A stretch of 64,000 nt of DNA from an uncultured Ruminiclostridium sp. (GTDB lineage: Bacteria; Bacillota; Clostridia; Oscillospirales; Ruminococcaceae): contig CANQED010000007.1 in the NCBI GenBank assembly GCA_947594425.1, positions 47,922 through 111,921 of the forward strand, given 5' to 3'. Each line of letters begins with the position of its first letter. Within the stretch, counting starts at the first letter, position 1. The notes under the pieces were generated by a model that saw only the letters and a list, made by a program, of their open reading frames with translations, had not been told where the DNA came from and did not search any database. Below, in pieces: positions 1-9,067 of the stretch. The translations under genes and the position numbers were made by a program.

Positions 1-243
1 GGGTACAATTCCGAAAAGTATCTCGACGGTCAAAGAAAGCTGTACGATAATGACACGGGGCCGATCCCCGTATACGTTGATTTTCCTAAATTGCAGACAG
101 GGGAGGAGTATCTGTTTTTCCTAAAGCTCTCCGATAAAGAGACAACTCCCGCAATATATGATATAGTTAATGTCTGCCAGAGCGTGTACGACGGCGACAT
201 TTCCGAGATAAACTCTATCGACGATGTCAAAGAGCTCTTCTGA
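1..243 (+). CDS. Unrecognised protein, C-terminal end only (partial)
   Basis: An open frame enters the window at base 1 in frame 1 and ends with TGA at 241-243, giving the last 80 residues of a protein. The tail is mixed charged and hydrophobic, with stretches such as YVDFPKLQTGEEYLFFLKL and a closing SIDDVKELF. I recognise no domain; the alternating strand-like pattern would suit a small beta-rich or lipoprotein-type domain, but that is a guess. A rho-independent terminator follows 25 bases after the stop, so this is the last gene of its transcript. Confidence 0.7.
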   Translation, partial: GYNSEKYLDGQRKLYDNDTGPIPVYVDFPKLQTGEEYLFFLKLSDKETTPAIYDIVNVCQSVYDGDISEINSIDDVKELF

Positions 244-268
244 CAGCAAATTTAATAGGCACTTTCAT

Positions 269-298
269 GGGGGTCGAGCTTTCGGCCCCCTTAATTTT
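269..298 (+). terminator. Rho-independent terminator of the partial upstream gene
   Basis: GGGGGTCGA pairs with TTCGGCCCCC around a GCTT loop, nine pairs with one G-T wobble, followed by TTAATTTTCC. It lies just after the stop codon at 243. Confidence 0.75.
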
Positions 299-329
299 CC
301 CCAAAAAGCATATAAGGTGCGTATCACTC

Positions 330-358
330 TTGACAAGTAGTAGCAAAACAGGTATAAT
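330..358 (+). promoter_or_regulatory. Sigma-A promoter of the hybrid kinase gene
   Basis: TTGACA at 330-335 and TATAAT at 353-358 with a 17-base spacer, a perfect consensus promoter. The kinase start codon is 58 bases downstream of the -10 box. Confidence 0.85.
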
Positions 359-416
359 TATAATATAGTATGTTAGTGTTGTTTAATAATCAGCATAAAT
401 TTGTGGGGTAAATAAA

Positions 417-3377
417 ATGAAATTTTCCGGTAAAGCCCTTATAGGGCAGATCGTATTTATAGCAGTTTTGATAGCTTATATAATCGTGTCGCTGTTCGTT
501 TTTATCAAGATAAACAGCGACAGGGTACTCGCGCAGAATGAGAGCTATGTTGCGGACGCCGCCGAGCTCTCCGCGCAAAGAATATCCACCGCGCTGACTA
601 ACGCGCAGGGAAATATAATCAATCTCGCCAGCCTGTTCGGCTCGTCCCTTGAAAGCGAGAACGATATAGCCAATGCTAACGACATACTTTCCGAGCTCTC
701 GGACAATTCGATATTTAATTTTATCAGATTTATCGATAAGGACGGAAAGACGCACACTACCGAGGGCGAGGAGGTAGACTTATCCGACAGAGATTATTTT
801 AAAGAGGCGATGAACGGAAACAGCGGGCTTGAATATGTAGACCGCCCGAAATATAAGGAAGAAGAAATATACTTTGACTTTTATGCGCCCGTGTATCATA
901 AGGGCGAGATAGTCGGGATAGTTGTCGGCGTGTATACTCAGGAGAATATGCGCCAGAATATGGCTACTAAGTTCTTTGACACCGACGCTACCACTTATCT
1001 TTGCGACAATGCGGGAAATGTGCTGACCTACAGCGGCAGTCCCGCATGGATAGGAAACAGTGAGAAATTTAATAACAATATTATCGAATATTATAAGTCG
1101 ACCACGCAGTTTACGGGCAATGTGGTACAAGAGCTCCAGGACGCGCTAAATTCAAACAACGCTTACGGCTTCCACTTTAACGGCACTAAGGGCGAGAGCA
1201 CGGGATATGCCGCTAATGTCGAGTACAACGACTGGATGATAATACAGATATTCCCGTCGAGCGTAACTGTCGGTATGACCGATGTTTCGCAGCGCGCGGG
1301 CATTATGCTCGTAGCGGCAATAATCATAGGCTTTGCGGCATATGTGGTATTCTTGCTGCTGTTAAAGCACAGGCAGACCGTCAAGCTTATGAATGAAAAT
1401 CAAGACACCAAGAATATCATTAAGAGCGTGACCGAGCTATTCGTAAGGTTTATGTCCGCGGACTTTAAGACAGACTCTTATAATTATATCGAAAAGAGCG
1501 AGGGTATGCCCCCGAGCGGGTCGTACAGCGAGCTGTTACAATTCTTATCCGATAAATATATCGACGAGCCTAATGAAGAAAAGATGTGTGAAACGCTCAG
1601 CCCCGCCAACATCCAAAAGCGCCTTACGCCTAAGGTCGAGTTTTTGCGCTATGAGTATCGGATAAACTGCGGCAAAGAGCGCTGGGAGAGCGTATCCATA
1701 ATCCCGCTCAAGCGCGAAAAGGGCGTGCCCGTTCAGGTGCTCTACGCCGTACAGGACGTGACCGAGCTAAAGACTAAAGAGTATCAGGCGCGCGAGGCTC
1801 TTAAGAGCGCGTTTGAGGCAGCCGAGGCCGCCAACAGAGCCAAGAGCGAGTTCTTGTCGAGGATGTCGCACGATATACGCACACCTATGAACGCTATTAT
1901 GGGTATGACCACCGTCGCCGCTATGCATATCGACGATAAAGAGCGGCTTTTGGACTGCCTTAATAAGATAACCACGTCCAGCCGCCATCTGCTCGCGCTG
2001 ATAAACGACGTGCTAGATATGTCTAAGATAGAGAGCGGCAACCTCACGCTTACCGAAGAGCCGTTCAGCCTTTCGGATATGTCGGACAGCCTGCTTACGA
2101 TAATGCACCCGCAGATAAAGGCAAAAGAGCAGCACCTTAATATGAGCATATCCAAGATCGAGCACGAGGACGTTATCGGCGATACATTAAGACTGCGTCA
2201 GGTTTTGGTAAATCTTATGAGCAATGCCGTTAAGTTTACCCCCGAGGGCGGAACTATCGGGCTGTCTATACGCGAGCTTGAGTCTAAGGCTAAGGGCATG
2301 GGCTATTATGAATTTGTATTCAGCGATAACGGCATAGGAATGGAACAAGAATTTGTCGACCATATCTTTGAGCCTTTTGCCCGTTCGAGGACCTCAGAGC
2401 ACGAGAAGATAGAGGGTACCGGTCTCGGTATGCCGATAGCGCGCAACATAGTCCGCCTTATGAACGGCGACATTACCGTCAAGAGCGAGGTAGGCAAGGG
2501 CTCGGAGTTTATCGTAAGGGTATATCTTAAGATACAAGATGTGGACATATCCGATACCACGTCGCTTGGTGATTTAAGGGTGCTTGTAGCGGACGACGAT
2601 AAGGACGCGGTAGAAAACACCTGCGAGATACTTGACAGCATAGGTATGCAGCCGACAGGCGTATTAAACGGCACCGAGGCGGTAGCAAAGGCGACCGAGT
2701 ACCACGAGCAGAATAAGGACTTCTTCGCGATAATTCTCGACTGGAAGATGCCCGACAAAAACGGCGTAGAGACCGCCCGCGAGATAAGGCAGAGGGTCGG
2801 CGACGACGTGCCGATAATCATCCTCTCGGCATACGACTGGTCAGAAATTGAGCAGGAGGCAAGGAGCGCGGGCGTAAACGCCTTTATAGCAAAGCCGTTG
2901 TTCCGCTCAAGGCTTATCTATGTGCTAAAATCCTTAGTGGGCGACGCACCCGAGGACGCGGATACCGAGATAGACCTCTTCCGCGAAAACACCTACAACG
3001 GCAAGCGCGTACTGCTTGTCGAGGATAACGAGCTCAACCGCGAGATAGCTAAAGAGCTGCTGACGATAATAGGCGTTGAGGTGGATATGGCAGTCGACGG
3101 CAAGCAGGCTGTGGATGTCATCACAAGCAAGCCCGAGAATTATTACAACCTGATATTTATGGATATACAAATGCCTAATATGAACGGCTATCAGGCGACC
3201 GAGGCTATCCGCGCGTCGGGTAGGCAGGACCTTAAGGATATACCTATAGTCGCTATGAGCGCCGACGCTTTCTCCGACGATATACAGCATGCCCACCGTG
3301 CGGGCATGAACGACCATGTCGCTAAGCCCGTCGAGATAGCAAAGCTGTCCGAGGCTCTCAAAAAGTGGCTGAAGTGA
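417..3377 (+). CDS. Hybrid sensor histidine kinase with two receiver domains
   Basis: A membrane sensor kinase of 986 residues. A first membrane helix (about 8-30) and a second (about 294-316) flank an extracellular region of roughly 260 residues resembling a dCache sensor. A cytoplasmic linker and a coiled coil (about 455-480) follow. The HisKA H-box is SHDIRTPMNAIMG, with the phospho-accepting histidine at 485. The ATPase domain has the N-box LVNLMSNAVKF and the glycine boxes DNGIGM and GTGLGMPIA. Two receiver domains follow, with phospho-acceptor aspartates at about 775 (ILDWKMP) and 916 (FMDIQMP). There is no HPt domain or DNA-binding output, so phosphate may end on the second receiver or pass to a separate protein. 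It stands alone between its own consensus promoter and a strong terminator. The ligand cannot be told from sequence. Confidence 0.9.
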   Translation: MKFSGKALIGQIVFIAVLIAYIIVSLFVFIKINSDRVLAQNESYVADAAELSAQRISTALTNAQGNIINLASLFGSSLESENDIANANDILSELSDNSIFNFIRFIDKDGKTHTTEGEEVDLSDRDYFKEAMNGNSGLEYVDRPKYKEEEIYFDFYAPVYHKGEIVGIVVGVYTQENMRQNMATKFFDTDATTYLCDNAGNVLTYSGSPAWIGNSEKFNNNIIEYYKSTTQFTGNVVQELQDALNSNNAYGFHFNGTKGESTGYAANVEYNDWMIIQIFPSSVTVGMTDVSQRAGIMLVAAIIIGFAAYVVFLLLLKHRQTVKLMNENQDTKNIIKSVTELFVRFMSADFKTDSYNYIEKSEGMPPSGSYSELLQFLSDKYIDEPNEEKMCETLSPANIQKRLTPKVEFLRYEYRINCGKERWESVSIIPLKREKGVPVQVLYAVQDVTELKTKEYQAREALKSAFEAAEAANRAKSEFLSRMSHDIRTPMNAIMGMTTVAAMHIDDKERLLDCLNKITTSSRHLLALINDVLDMSKIESGNLTLTEEPFSLSDMSDSLLTIMHPQIKAKEQHLNMSISKIEHEDVIGDTLRLRQVLVNLMSNAVKFTPEGGTIGLSIRELESKAKGMGYYEFVFSDNGIGMEQEFVDHIFEPFARSRTSEHEKIEGTGLGMPIARNIVRLMNGDITVKSEVGKGSEFIVRVYLKIQDVDISDTTSLGDLRVLVADDDKDAVENTCEILDSIGMQPTGVLNGTEAVAKATEYHEQNKDFFAIILDWKMPDKNGVETAREIRQRVGDDVPIIILSAYDWSEIEQEARSAGVNAFIAKPLFRSRLIYVLKSLVGDAPEDADTEIDLFRENTYNGKRVLLVEDNELNREIAKELLTIIGVEVDMAVDGKQAVDVITSKPENYYNLIFMDIQMPNMNGYQATEAIRASGRQDLKDIPIVAMSADAFSDDIQHAHRAGMNDHVAKPVEIAKLSEALKKWLK

Positions 3378-3393
3378 TAAAGCTATAGAATAC

Positions 3394-3426
3394 ACAAGCC
3401 CGTGGCTTTCACGGGCTTGTTTTTAT
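3394..3426 (+). terminator. Rho-independent terminator after the hybrid kinase
   Basis: ACAAGCCCGTG pairs perfectly with CACGGGCTTGT (11 pairs, loop GCTTT), followed by a T run at 3421-3425. Confidence 0.9.
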
Positions 3427-3466
3427 AAAAAAGGGAACACTTAATACTTCTCTAGTAAATGAGCAT

Positions 3467-3500
3467 AAAAATACGGGGTGCGTATCATAACGTACCCCGT
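3467..3500 (-). terminator. Rho-independent terminator of secG
   Basis: Read on the minus strand, ACGGGGTACGT pairs with ACGCACCCCGT (one wobble) and is followed by ATTTTTATG. It lies 13 bases beyond the secG stop. Confidence 0.75.
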
Positions 3501-3513
3501 TTAATATTCTATA

Positions 3514-3990
3514 TTATTCTGCGCTTGTGGTGGTAGAGTCGCTTGCGCTCTCAGCGGAGCTGTCTGCGGTGCTCTCGCTTGCCGTGGAGCTGTCCTCGCT
3601 TGCCGCCGAACTTTCCTCGCTTGTTGCGGAGCTGTCACCGCTCTCTGCGGAGCTGTCTGCGCTCGTGTCGGACGAGGTGTCGCTTGCTGTGCTCGATACG
3701 CTGCTCGTAGTCGAGCTCGTATTCGAGGTGGAGGCGAAGTTTCCGCTGTACATAACAAATATGTTTACCACTAAGGTAGCCACAAAGAATATAACCGCCG
3801 CTACTTTAGTCAGCCTTGCGAGCTTAGCCTCGTTAGACCGCCCCGAGTTGCGCTGAAAGTAGTTGTCCGCGCTGCCGCCCGATATGGTCTGTGACATCCC
3901 TTGCTGAGTGTCCTGCATAAGTACCACAAGAACTATAAATATACAAGCGACAACCAATATTATCGCACTGAATATCTCTAATAATCCCAT
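3514..3990 (-). CDS. secG: SecG preprotein translocase subunit with long Ser/Thr-rich tail
   Basis: SecG is the small accessory membrane subunit of the SecYEG protein export channel. The first 85 residues look like ordinary SecG: a first membrane helix (about 3-26), the loop DTQQGMSQTISGGSADNYF, and a second helix (about 59-80). The protein then runs on to residue 158 in an almost pure Ser/Thr/Ala/Asp/Glu tail built from imperfect SSA/DSS repeats. Typical SecG is about 70-85 residues, so the tail roughly doubles it; by SecG topology it would face outside. The start is supported by AGGAGG seven bases upstream. A promoter at 4037-4065 makes secG independent of the purine operon upstream of it. 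Confidence 0.88.
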   Translation of the reverse strand: MGLLEIFSAIILVVACIFIVLVVLMQDTQQGMSQTISGGSADNYFQRNSGRSNEAKLARLTKVAAVIFFVATLVVNIFVMYSGNFASTSNTSSTTSSVSSTASDTSSDTSADSSAESGDSSATSEESSAASEDSSTASESTADSSAESASDSTTTSAE

Positions 3991-4036
3991 TTTGTTCCTC
4001 CTGTAGTGTTTTGACGTTAAAATTCACACGTCTAAT

Positions 4037-4065
4037 AGTATAACATATCCCGTCAAAAATTGCAA
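4037..4065 (-). promoter_or_regulatory. Sigma-A promoter of secG
   Basis: On the minus strand TTGCAA (4060-4065), a 17-base spacer and TATACT (4037-4042). It sits just after the purD stop and 47 bases before the secG start. Confidence 0.7.
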
Positions 4066-4072
4066 GGGTTTT

Positions 4073-5359
4073 TTAAAAATTTTTCAGTGCCTGAAGCGCT
4101 TTTTTGCCTATATCCTTTCTGTAATGGGCGTTTTCAAAAGATATGCCCTCTACGGCCTTGTATGCGCGCTCGAGAGCCTGCTCGAGAGAATTGCCCGCAG
4201 CCGTCACTCCGAGCACGCGTCCGCCCGATGTGACGAGCCTGCCGTTGTCGGCCTTTGTGCCCGCGTGATAGATCTCCGCGCCTACGCACTGACCGTTCTC
4301 GTCAAGGCCGGAAATTACCTTGCCGGTGTCGTACTTCTCGGGATAGCCGCCGCTCGCCATTACCACGCAGGCGCATGCCCCGTCGGAAAATTCGATATCT
4401 AAGCTGTCGAGCCTTTGCTCGTACACCGCCTCGATTATATCGCAAAGGTCGGTTTTGAGCAAGGGGAGCACCACCTGCGTTTCGGGGTCGCCAAAGCGGC
4501 AGTTGTACTCTATCACCTTTGGCCCTTTCGGCGTCAGCATAAGCCCGAAGTACAAGCACCCGCTGAACGGTCTGCCCTCCGCCTGCATTGCCTTTATAGT
4601 GGGGAGGAATATCTTGTCATAGCATTCCTTTTGCAATTCGGGCGTGTAGTGGGGGTTAGGCGCTACCGTTCCCATTCCGCCGGTATTAAGCCCCTTGTCT
4701 CCGTCATAGGCGCGCTTGTGATCCATAGACGACACCATCGGCTTTATCGTTTTCCCGTCGGTAAAGCAAAGCACCGACACCTCGGGGCCTGTCAAGAACT
4801 CTTCTATTACCACCGTGCTGCCCGATTTTCCGAACCGCCCGTCTATCATCATAGACTTAACGGCGGCCTCGGCGCTGTCGTAGTCCTCGGCTATGATAAC
4901 GCCCTTTCCGAGCGCAAGCCCGTCCGCCTTGATTACGGTGGGGTAGGTGTTCTGAGCCTTGATATAAGCTATCGCGCTGTCGGGGTCGGTAAAGGTGCTG
5001 TACTGCGCGGTAGGTATGTTGTACTTTTTCATGAGCTCCTTAGAAAAAGCCTTGCTGCCCTCTATTATTGCGGCGTTTGCCTTAGGACCGAAGGTCTTGA
5101 AGCCTTTTTCGTTGAGCCTGTCCACCATTCCCATAACAAGCGGGTCGTCGGGCGCTACGAATACATAATCGGGCTTTAATTTTTCACAAAGTGCGACTAT
5201 GCCGTCGATGTCGGTAGCCTTAACGTCAAAGCATTCTGCCTGCTTAGCAATTCCGCCGTTTCCGGGGGCGGCGTACAGCTTTCCTGCCTTTGGGGACTTT
5301 TTAAGGGCGGTTATTATGGCGTGTTCTCTTCCGCCGCCGCCTACTACAAGAATATCCAT
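4073..5359 (-). CDS. purD: Phosphoribosylamine-glycine ligase
   Basis: PurD joins glycine to phosphoribosylamine with ATP, the second step of de novo purine synthesis, in the cytosol. The 428-residue length is normal. It opens with the family signature MDILVVGGGGREHAI, then PGNGG. The ATP-grasp domain shows GLALGKGVIIAED (about 147-159), EEFLTGPEVSVL, and the metal-binding segment YNCRFGDPETQVVLPLL (about 290-306). AAAGGA precedes the start. It is the last gene of the purine operon, separated from the other pur genes by a lipoprotein gene and two PH-like membrane protein genes on the same strand. Confidence 0.95.
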   Translation of the reverse strand: MDILVVGGGGREHAIITALKKSPKAGKLYAAPGNGGIAKQAECFDVKATDIDGIVALCEKLKPDYVFVAPDDPLVMGMVDRLNEKGFKTFGPKANAAIIEGSKAFSKELMKKYNIPTAQYSTFTDPDSAIAYIKAQNTYPTVIKADGLALGKGVIIAEDYDSAEAAVKSMMIDGRFGKSGSTVVIEEFLTGPEVSVLCFTDGKTIKPMVSSMDHKRAYDGDKGLNTGGMGTVAPNPHYTPELQKECYDKIFLPTIKAMQAEGRPFSGCLYFGLMLTPKGPKVIEYNCRFGDPETQVVLPLLKTDLCDIIEAVYEQRLDSLDIEFSDGACACVVMASGGYPEKYDTGKVISGLDENGQCVGAEIYHAGTKADNGRLVTSGGRVLGVTAAGNSLEQALERAYKAVEGISFENAHYRKDIGKKALQALKNF

Positions 5360-5404
5360 ATTTTTATTCCTTTCATATTTATGCCGAAAGCTCGGCTTTA
5401 TTTT

Positions 5405-5986
5405 CTACTGTACTATATAGTTTCCGTCAAGAGACATTCTCTTTGGCGGCTCGGGCGGGTGATTTAGCAGGAAAAACGGCGTTTTGTCCTGCGTGCAGGC
5501 CTCGCCCTTATATGTCGGGCTTAGATATATTATGCGGTCGGTGCTCTGCTTTGTCACCACCGTCACATTAAAGCCTATCCTTTTGCCAAAATCTGTTATC
5601 GGAGAATACATTACGTTTATCACGTCCGAGTATCGGTACTCGATCTTTCTTGATTTCATATCCAATTTTAAGGAAGTCAGCGTCGCGGTGTATCGGCATT
5701 GATAGCCTCGGTTTAAAATTCTTATCACCGCGATTGCTATCAACCATATCACGACAAGTCCGACCCCGATAGTAAGCGAATAATATCCGGAATAATTTCC
5801 GAAATTCTCGTTGTCGTAGCCTACTCCGGTTAAATATATAAGTACGGTCGGCATAAGCAGGCTTAAGGATAAAGCCGCCGCTATTATTATCCATAAATAG
5901 ACGGGATAGCGTGGCGAGCGAGAATAAAATACGCCCTGTTGGTGAAATTCAAATCTGCCCTCGAGCAGATCGTTAGTGTATTCCAT
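5405..5986 (-). CDS. Unrecognised membrane protein with PH-like soluble part
   Basis: A 193-residue protein with two membrane helices (about 28-52 and 70-92) followed by a soluble C-terminal part of about 100 residues. That part, beginning CRYTATLTSLKLDM and continuing through IEYRYSDVINVMYSP, has the strand pattern of bacterial PH-like membrane proteins, but this is inferred from layout and not from a recognised motif. Its plan matches each half of the larger neighbour at 6004-7245, and the two genes are 17 bases apart, so they probably act together. The role is unknown. It sits inside the purine operon between the AICAR transformylase and purD genes. Confidence 0.7.
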   Translation of the reverse strand: MEYTNDLLEGRFEFHQQGVFYSRSPRYPVYLWIIIAAALSLSLLMPTVLIYLTGVGYDNENFGNYSGYYSLTIGVGLVVIWLIAIAVIRILNRGYQCRYTATLTSLKLDMKSRKIEYRYSDVINVMYSPITDFGKRIGFNVTVVTKQSTDRIIYLSPTYKGEACTQDKTPFFLLNHPPEPPKRMSLDGNYIVQ

Positions 5987-6003
5987 AAAGCCTCCCTAAA
6001 CGG

Positions 6004-7245
6004 CTATTTAAGACCCGCCTGCTTGTCTATATTTGCCTGCAGTATACCGAATACGCTTGCCTCAAAAGTCCTGTCGGTGGTGCTCCTGCCGAACGTAACG
6101 GGGAAGAATATCGTGCCGCTAACGCTGTTTATCGTTACGAGCATACCGCGTATCTTGTGCGGGGTAGAGATTGTCAGGTGCTTTCTCTTGGTGCTGTCGT
6201 AAGGAAAGTACAGGGTCTTATTCTTCCTGTATATGCGCATTGACTTTACGCCCTCGTCATAATCCCATTGCTGCGGGGAAAGCAATACGTTCAGCAAAAT
6301 CCCCACTATGAACAATATCAGAACGACAAATATGATGTAAAATATCATCAGGTATACCGAGCTTAACGCCACGGTCAGCATTTCTACTATCCTATATACA
6401 ATAAGAAATTCTCCCGCTGCCGCCGCCAAAATGACTAATGCGGATACAACAAACCGCCATATCGGTATCACAAAAAATTTGCCCTGCCTCCTACCGAAAT
6501 CAAAGCCGAACCTGTTTGACGGGTCGACGTAGTATTCCTTTTCAAGCAGCCCTTTCTTGGGAAAGAGAAAGTCGCTCGGTATGTCGGGGTCGTAGTCTTG
6601 CGGCTTTTGCTCTTTTGGATAGCCGAAGCGCTCGTAATACTCTTTATCGTATATCGGCTCTTTTTGCACGGGGACAGGCTGCTGCTCGGGCTTTATTACT
6701 CCCGAGGCCTCGTCTATTTTTTGCTGTAAAATGCCGAAAGGAGTATTCTCAAAGGTCCTGTTGTGCTCGCCTCGGGGAAATTTGAGGACAAAGAATACCT
6801 TATCTCTCGGAGTGGTGATTTTTGCGAGCATACCGTAATTTTTCCTTGACGTGCCTATCATTTTGCATGTTAGCTTTGTTTCGGGGGTGTAATAAAAATA
6901 ATAGACGGTCTTTTTACGGTACAGCCGCATATATTTGTCGTCAACCTCATAATTCCATTTATTAGGAGAAAGAAAAATATTAATCAGCCACAATGCTAAA
7001 AAGTTAGCGACTGCGAAAATTGCCGCAGTGCATAAAAATCCATACAAAAAGCCGGCGGGGTTGACCGAAAGAAGATTTAGCAGATTTAACAAAAGGTAAA
7101 TGCTTATCCCCGCGTCGAGTATGATCACCGCCATTCCGCCAAAAAAGCGTATACCCGGCACCATAAAAACAACTTCCTGCTTTTTCCCGCCAAATTCAAA
7201 TGTAAACCGTTCAGCAGGGTCGATATTGTAGGGCTTGTTGTTCAT
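6004..7245 (-). CDS. Membrane protein made of two duplicated PH-like units
   Basis: A 413-residue protein that is an internal duplication. Each half begins with an amphipathic stretch (IDPAERFTFEFG near residue 6, VDPSNRFGFDFG near 225). Each continues with two membrane helices, then LSPNKWNYEVDD... or LSPQQWDYDEGV..., a strand-rich segment with MRLYRKK/MRIYRKN, and a closing RTFENTPFGILQQKID or RTFEASVFGILQANID. The repeat is clear by eye at protein level though diverged. I infer two membrane-tethered PH-like domains; no enzyme motif is seen. ATG at 7245 is preceded by AAGGAG. It lies between a lipoprotein gene and a related 193-residue gene. Confidence 0.75.
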   Translation of the reverse strand: MNNKPYNIDPAERFTFEFGGKKQEVVFMVPGIRFFGGMAVIILDAGISIYLLLNLLNLLSVNPAGFLYGFLCTAAIFAVANFLALWLINIFLSPNKWNYEVDDKYMRLYRKKTVYYFYYTPETKLTCKMIGTSRKNYGMLAKITTPRDKVFFVLKFPRGEHNRTFENTPFGILQQKIDEASGVIKPEQQPVPVQKEPIYDKEYYERFGYPKEQKPQDYDPDIPSDFLFPKKGLLEKEYYVDPSNRFGFDFGRRQGKFFVIPIWRFVVSALVILAAAAGEFLIVYRIVEMLTVALSSVYLMIFYIIFVVLILFIVGILLNVLLSPQQWDYDEGVKSMRIYRKNKTLYFPYDSTKRKHLTISTPHKIRGMLVTINSVSGTIFFPVTFGRSTTDRTFEASVFGILQANIDKQAGLK

Positions 7246-7274
7246 AATTTCTCCTTGCGAACGATTTTTTCGGC

Positions 7275-7844
7275 TTAAATCACCTTAAACGTATCAAGGA
7301 CCTTATTTACCTCGGGCATTATCTCCTCGTACACCGAGTCTAAATATGTTATATGGAAAATAAACGCCTGCGTTTCGGTCGCAACTATCTTTAGCGTAAT
7401 GGTTATCCCGACCTTGTCCTCGGGCATTGTAAGCTTAAAATAATACGCGTCGTACTCGCCGACCTTATCCTCGCCCTCGTCGGATATCTCGTATACCTTA
7501 GAATACATCTCCTTTAATCCGTCCGCATAGTCGCTTAGCGCCATGTTAGGATTGTCCATACGCTGTATGGAAAGAAGCGTCGCGCCGTATTCGTCTTTTT
7601 CTCCGCCTATATAGCTGAACGCACAGTCCGAGCTGTCCTCGTTGTACCTCTCCCATTTTTCGTTGGCGCTTATCGTAAAATGCTCGCTTACAAAATCGAG
7701 GGCGGTCAGGTCTAAGCTTTCTTCGGCTTTAGATACGGTCTGCTCGGAGGACTCGCTCGACAGGGAAATGCCGCCCTCGTCCGAACAGCCTGCCGCCAAA
7801 AGTGCGGCGGCAAGCACAAGCGCTGAAAACAGTAGCTTTTTCAT
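7275..7844 (-). CDS. Small secreted lipoprotein of unknown function
   Basis: A 189-residue protein with a lipoprotein signal peptide: MKKLLF, a hydrophobic core, and the lipobox LAAGC with the lipidated cysteine at position 20. A serine/glutamate-rich linker follows. The mature domain of about 140 residues includes FTISANEKWERYNEDSSDCAF and the closing YEEIMPEVNKVLDTFKVI, and resembles the PsbP-like folds common in clostridial lipoproteins; that likeness is my inference. It lies 15 bases after the AICAR transformylase stop and is read in the same direction, so it is probably co-transcribed with purine genes without an obvious link to them. Confidence 0.8.
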   Translation of the reverse strand: MKKLLFSALVLAAALLAAGCSDEGGISLSSESSEQTVSKAEESLDLTALDFVSEHFTISANEKWERYNEDSSDCAFSYIGGEKDEYGATLLSIQRMDNPNMALSDYADGLKEMYSKVYEISDEGEDKVGEYDAYYFKLTMPEDKVGITITLKIVATETQAFIFHITYLDSVYEEIMPEVNKVLDTFKVI

Positions 7845-7859
7845 TCGTAATTCCTCAAA

Positions 7860-9038
7860 TTAATGGTGGAACAGTCTTAGTCCGGTAAACGCCATCGCTA
7901 TTCCGTACTTGTTGCAGGTCTCGATAACGTTGTCGTCGCGGATAGAGCCGCCCGGCTGAGCGATGTACTCTACGCCGCTTTTGTGCGCTCTTTCTATATT
8001 GTCGCCGAACGGGAAGAATGCGTCCGAGCCGAGCGATACGCCCTTCATGGTGTTTAGCCATTCACGTTTTTCCTCGCGTGTGAATACCTCGGGCTTTACT
8101 TTAAATATATTCTGCCATGCGCCGTCGGCAAGCACGTCCATATAGTCCTCGCCTATATACAGGTCGATAGCGTTGTCGCGGTCGGCGCGCTTTATGCTGT
8201 CGATAAATTGCAGTTCTATTACCTTGGGGCACTGCCTTAGATACCAGTTGTCCGCCTTTGTACCTGCGAGCCTTGTGCAGTGTATTCTTGACTGCTGACC
8301 CGCGCCGATACCTATAGCCTGACCGCCGCAGGCGTATGCCACGGAGTTAGACTGCGTGTATTTCAGCGTGATAAGCGATATCAGCAGGTCGTTTTTGGCA
8401 TTGTCGGGGATATTTTTATTTTCGGTAACGACATTTGCGAGCATATCGTTATCGATAACGACCGAGTTGCGCCCCTGCTCAAAGGTTATTCCGAATACCT
8501 GCTTATGCTCAATAGGCTCGGGGACATAATCGGGGTCTATCTTGATTATATTATATGTGCCTTTTCTCTTAGACTTGAGTATCTCGAGCGCCTCGGGCTC
8601 ATAGCCGGGGGCGATAACGCCGTCGGACACCTCGCGCTGTATCATTTTTGCGGTGGAAGTATCGCACACGTCCGAAAGCGAGATAAAGTCACCGTAGCTC
8701 GACATTCTGTCCGCTCCTCTTGCTCTCGCATAAGCCGAGGCAAGCGGCGAAAGCTCGCCGAGGTCGTCCACCCAATATATCTTTTTAAGCGTGTCGCTAA
8801 GCGGCAGCCCTATCGCCGCGCCCGCGGGCGAAACGTGCTTAAAGGACGTCGCGGCGGGCATACCCGTTGCGGCTTTAAGTTCCTTTACAAGCTGCCAGCC
8901 GTTAAAGGCGTCCATAAAATTGATGTATCCCGGCCTGCCGTTAAGTACCTCGATAGGCAGATCGGTATTGTTCTCCATAAAGATCCTTGACGGCTTTTGA
9001 TTGGGATTGCAGCCGTATTTAAGCTCTAATTCGTTCAT
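7860..9038 (-). CDS. purH: Stand-alone AICAR transformylase (PurH C-terminal domain only)
   Basis: This enzyme formylates AICAR from 10-formyl-tetrahydrofolate, the penultimate step of IMP synthesis. It has 392 residues and lacks the N-terminal IMP cyclohydrolase domain of ordinary PurH (about 510 residues). The transformylase signatures are present: SFKHVSPAG with the catalytic Lys-His pair, SNSVAYACGGQAIGIGAGQQ, RIHCTRLAGTKAD, and the closing DNIERAHKSGVEYIAQPGGS. An upstream ATG at 9068 overlaps the purO stop as TAATG but has no ribosome site. I chose the ATG at 9038, which has GAGAAAGG just upstream and gives the usual start MNELELKYGCNPNQ. The missing cyclohydrolase is supplied by the gene directly upstream. 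Confidence 0.92.
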   Translation of the reverse strand: MNELELKYGCNPNQKPSRIFMENNTDLPIEVLNGRPGYINFMDAFNGWQLVKELKAATGMPAATSFKHVSPAGAAIGLPLSDTLKKIYWVDDLGELSPLASAYARARGADRMSSYGDFISLSDVCDTSTAKMIQREVSDGVIAPGYEPEALEILKSKRKGTYNIIKIDPDYVPEPIEHKQVFGITFEQGRNSVVIDNDMLANVVTENKNIPDNAKNDLLISLITLKYTQSNSVAYACGGQAIGIGAGQQSRIHCTRLAGTKADNWYLRQCPKVIELQFIDSIKRADRDNAIDLYIGEDYMDVLADGAWQNIFKVKPEVFTREEKREWLNTMKGVSLGSDAFFPFGDNIERAHKSGVEYIAQPGGSIRDDNVIETCNKYGIAMAFTGLRLFHH

Positions 9039-9067
9039 AATATTACCTTTCTCGGAACATTCCGACA

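Noticed and set aside
4415..5179. Plus-strand open frame of 254 codons opposite purD
   Set aside because: Antisense shadow of purD without recognisable protein features.
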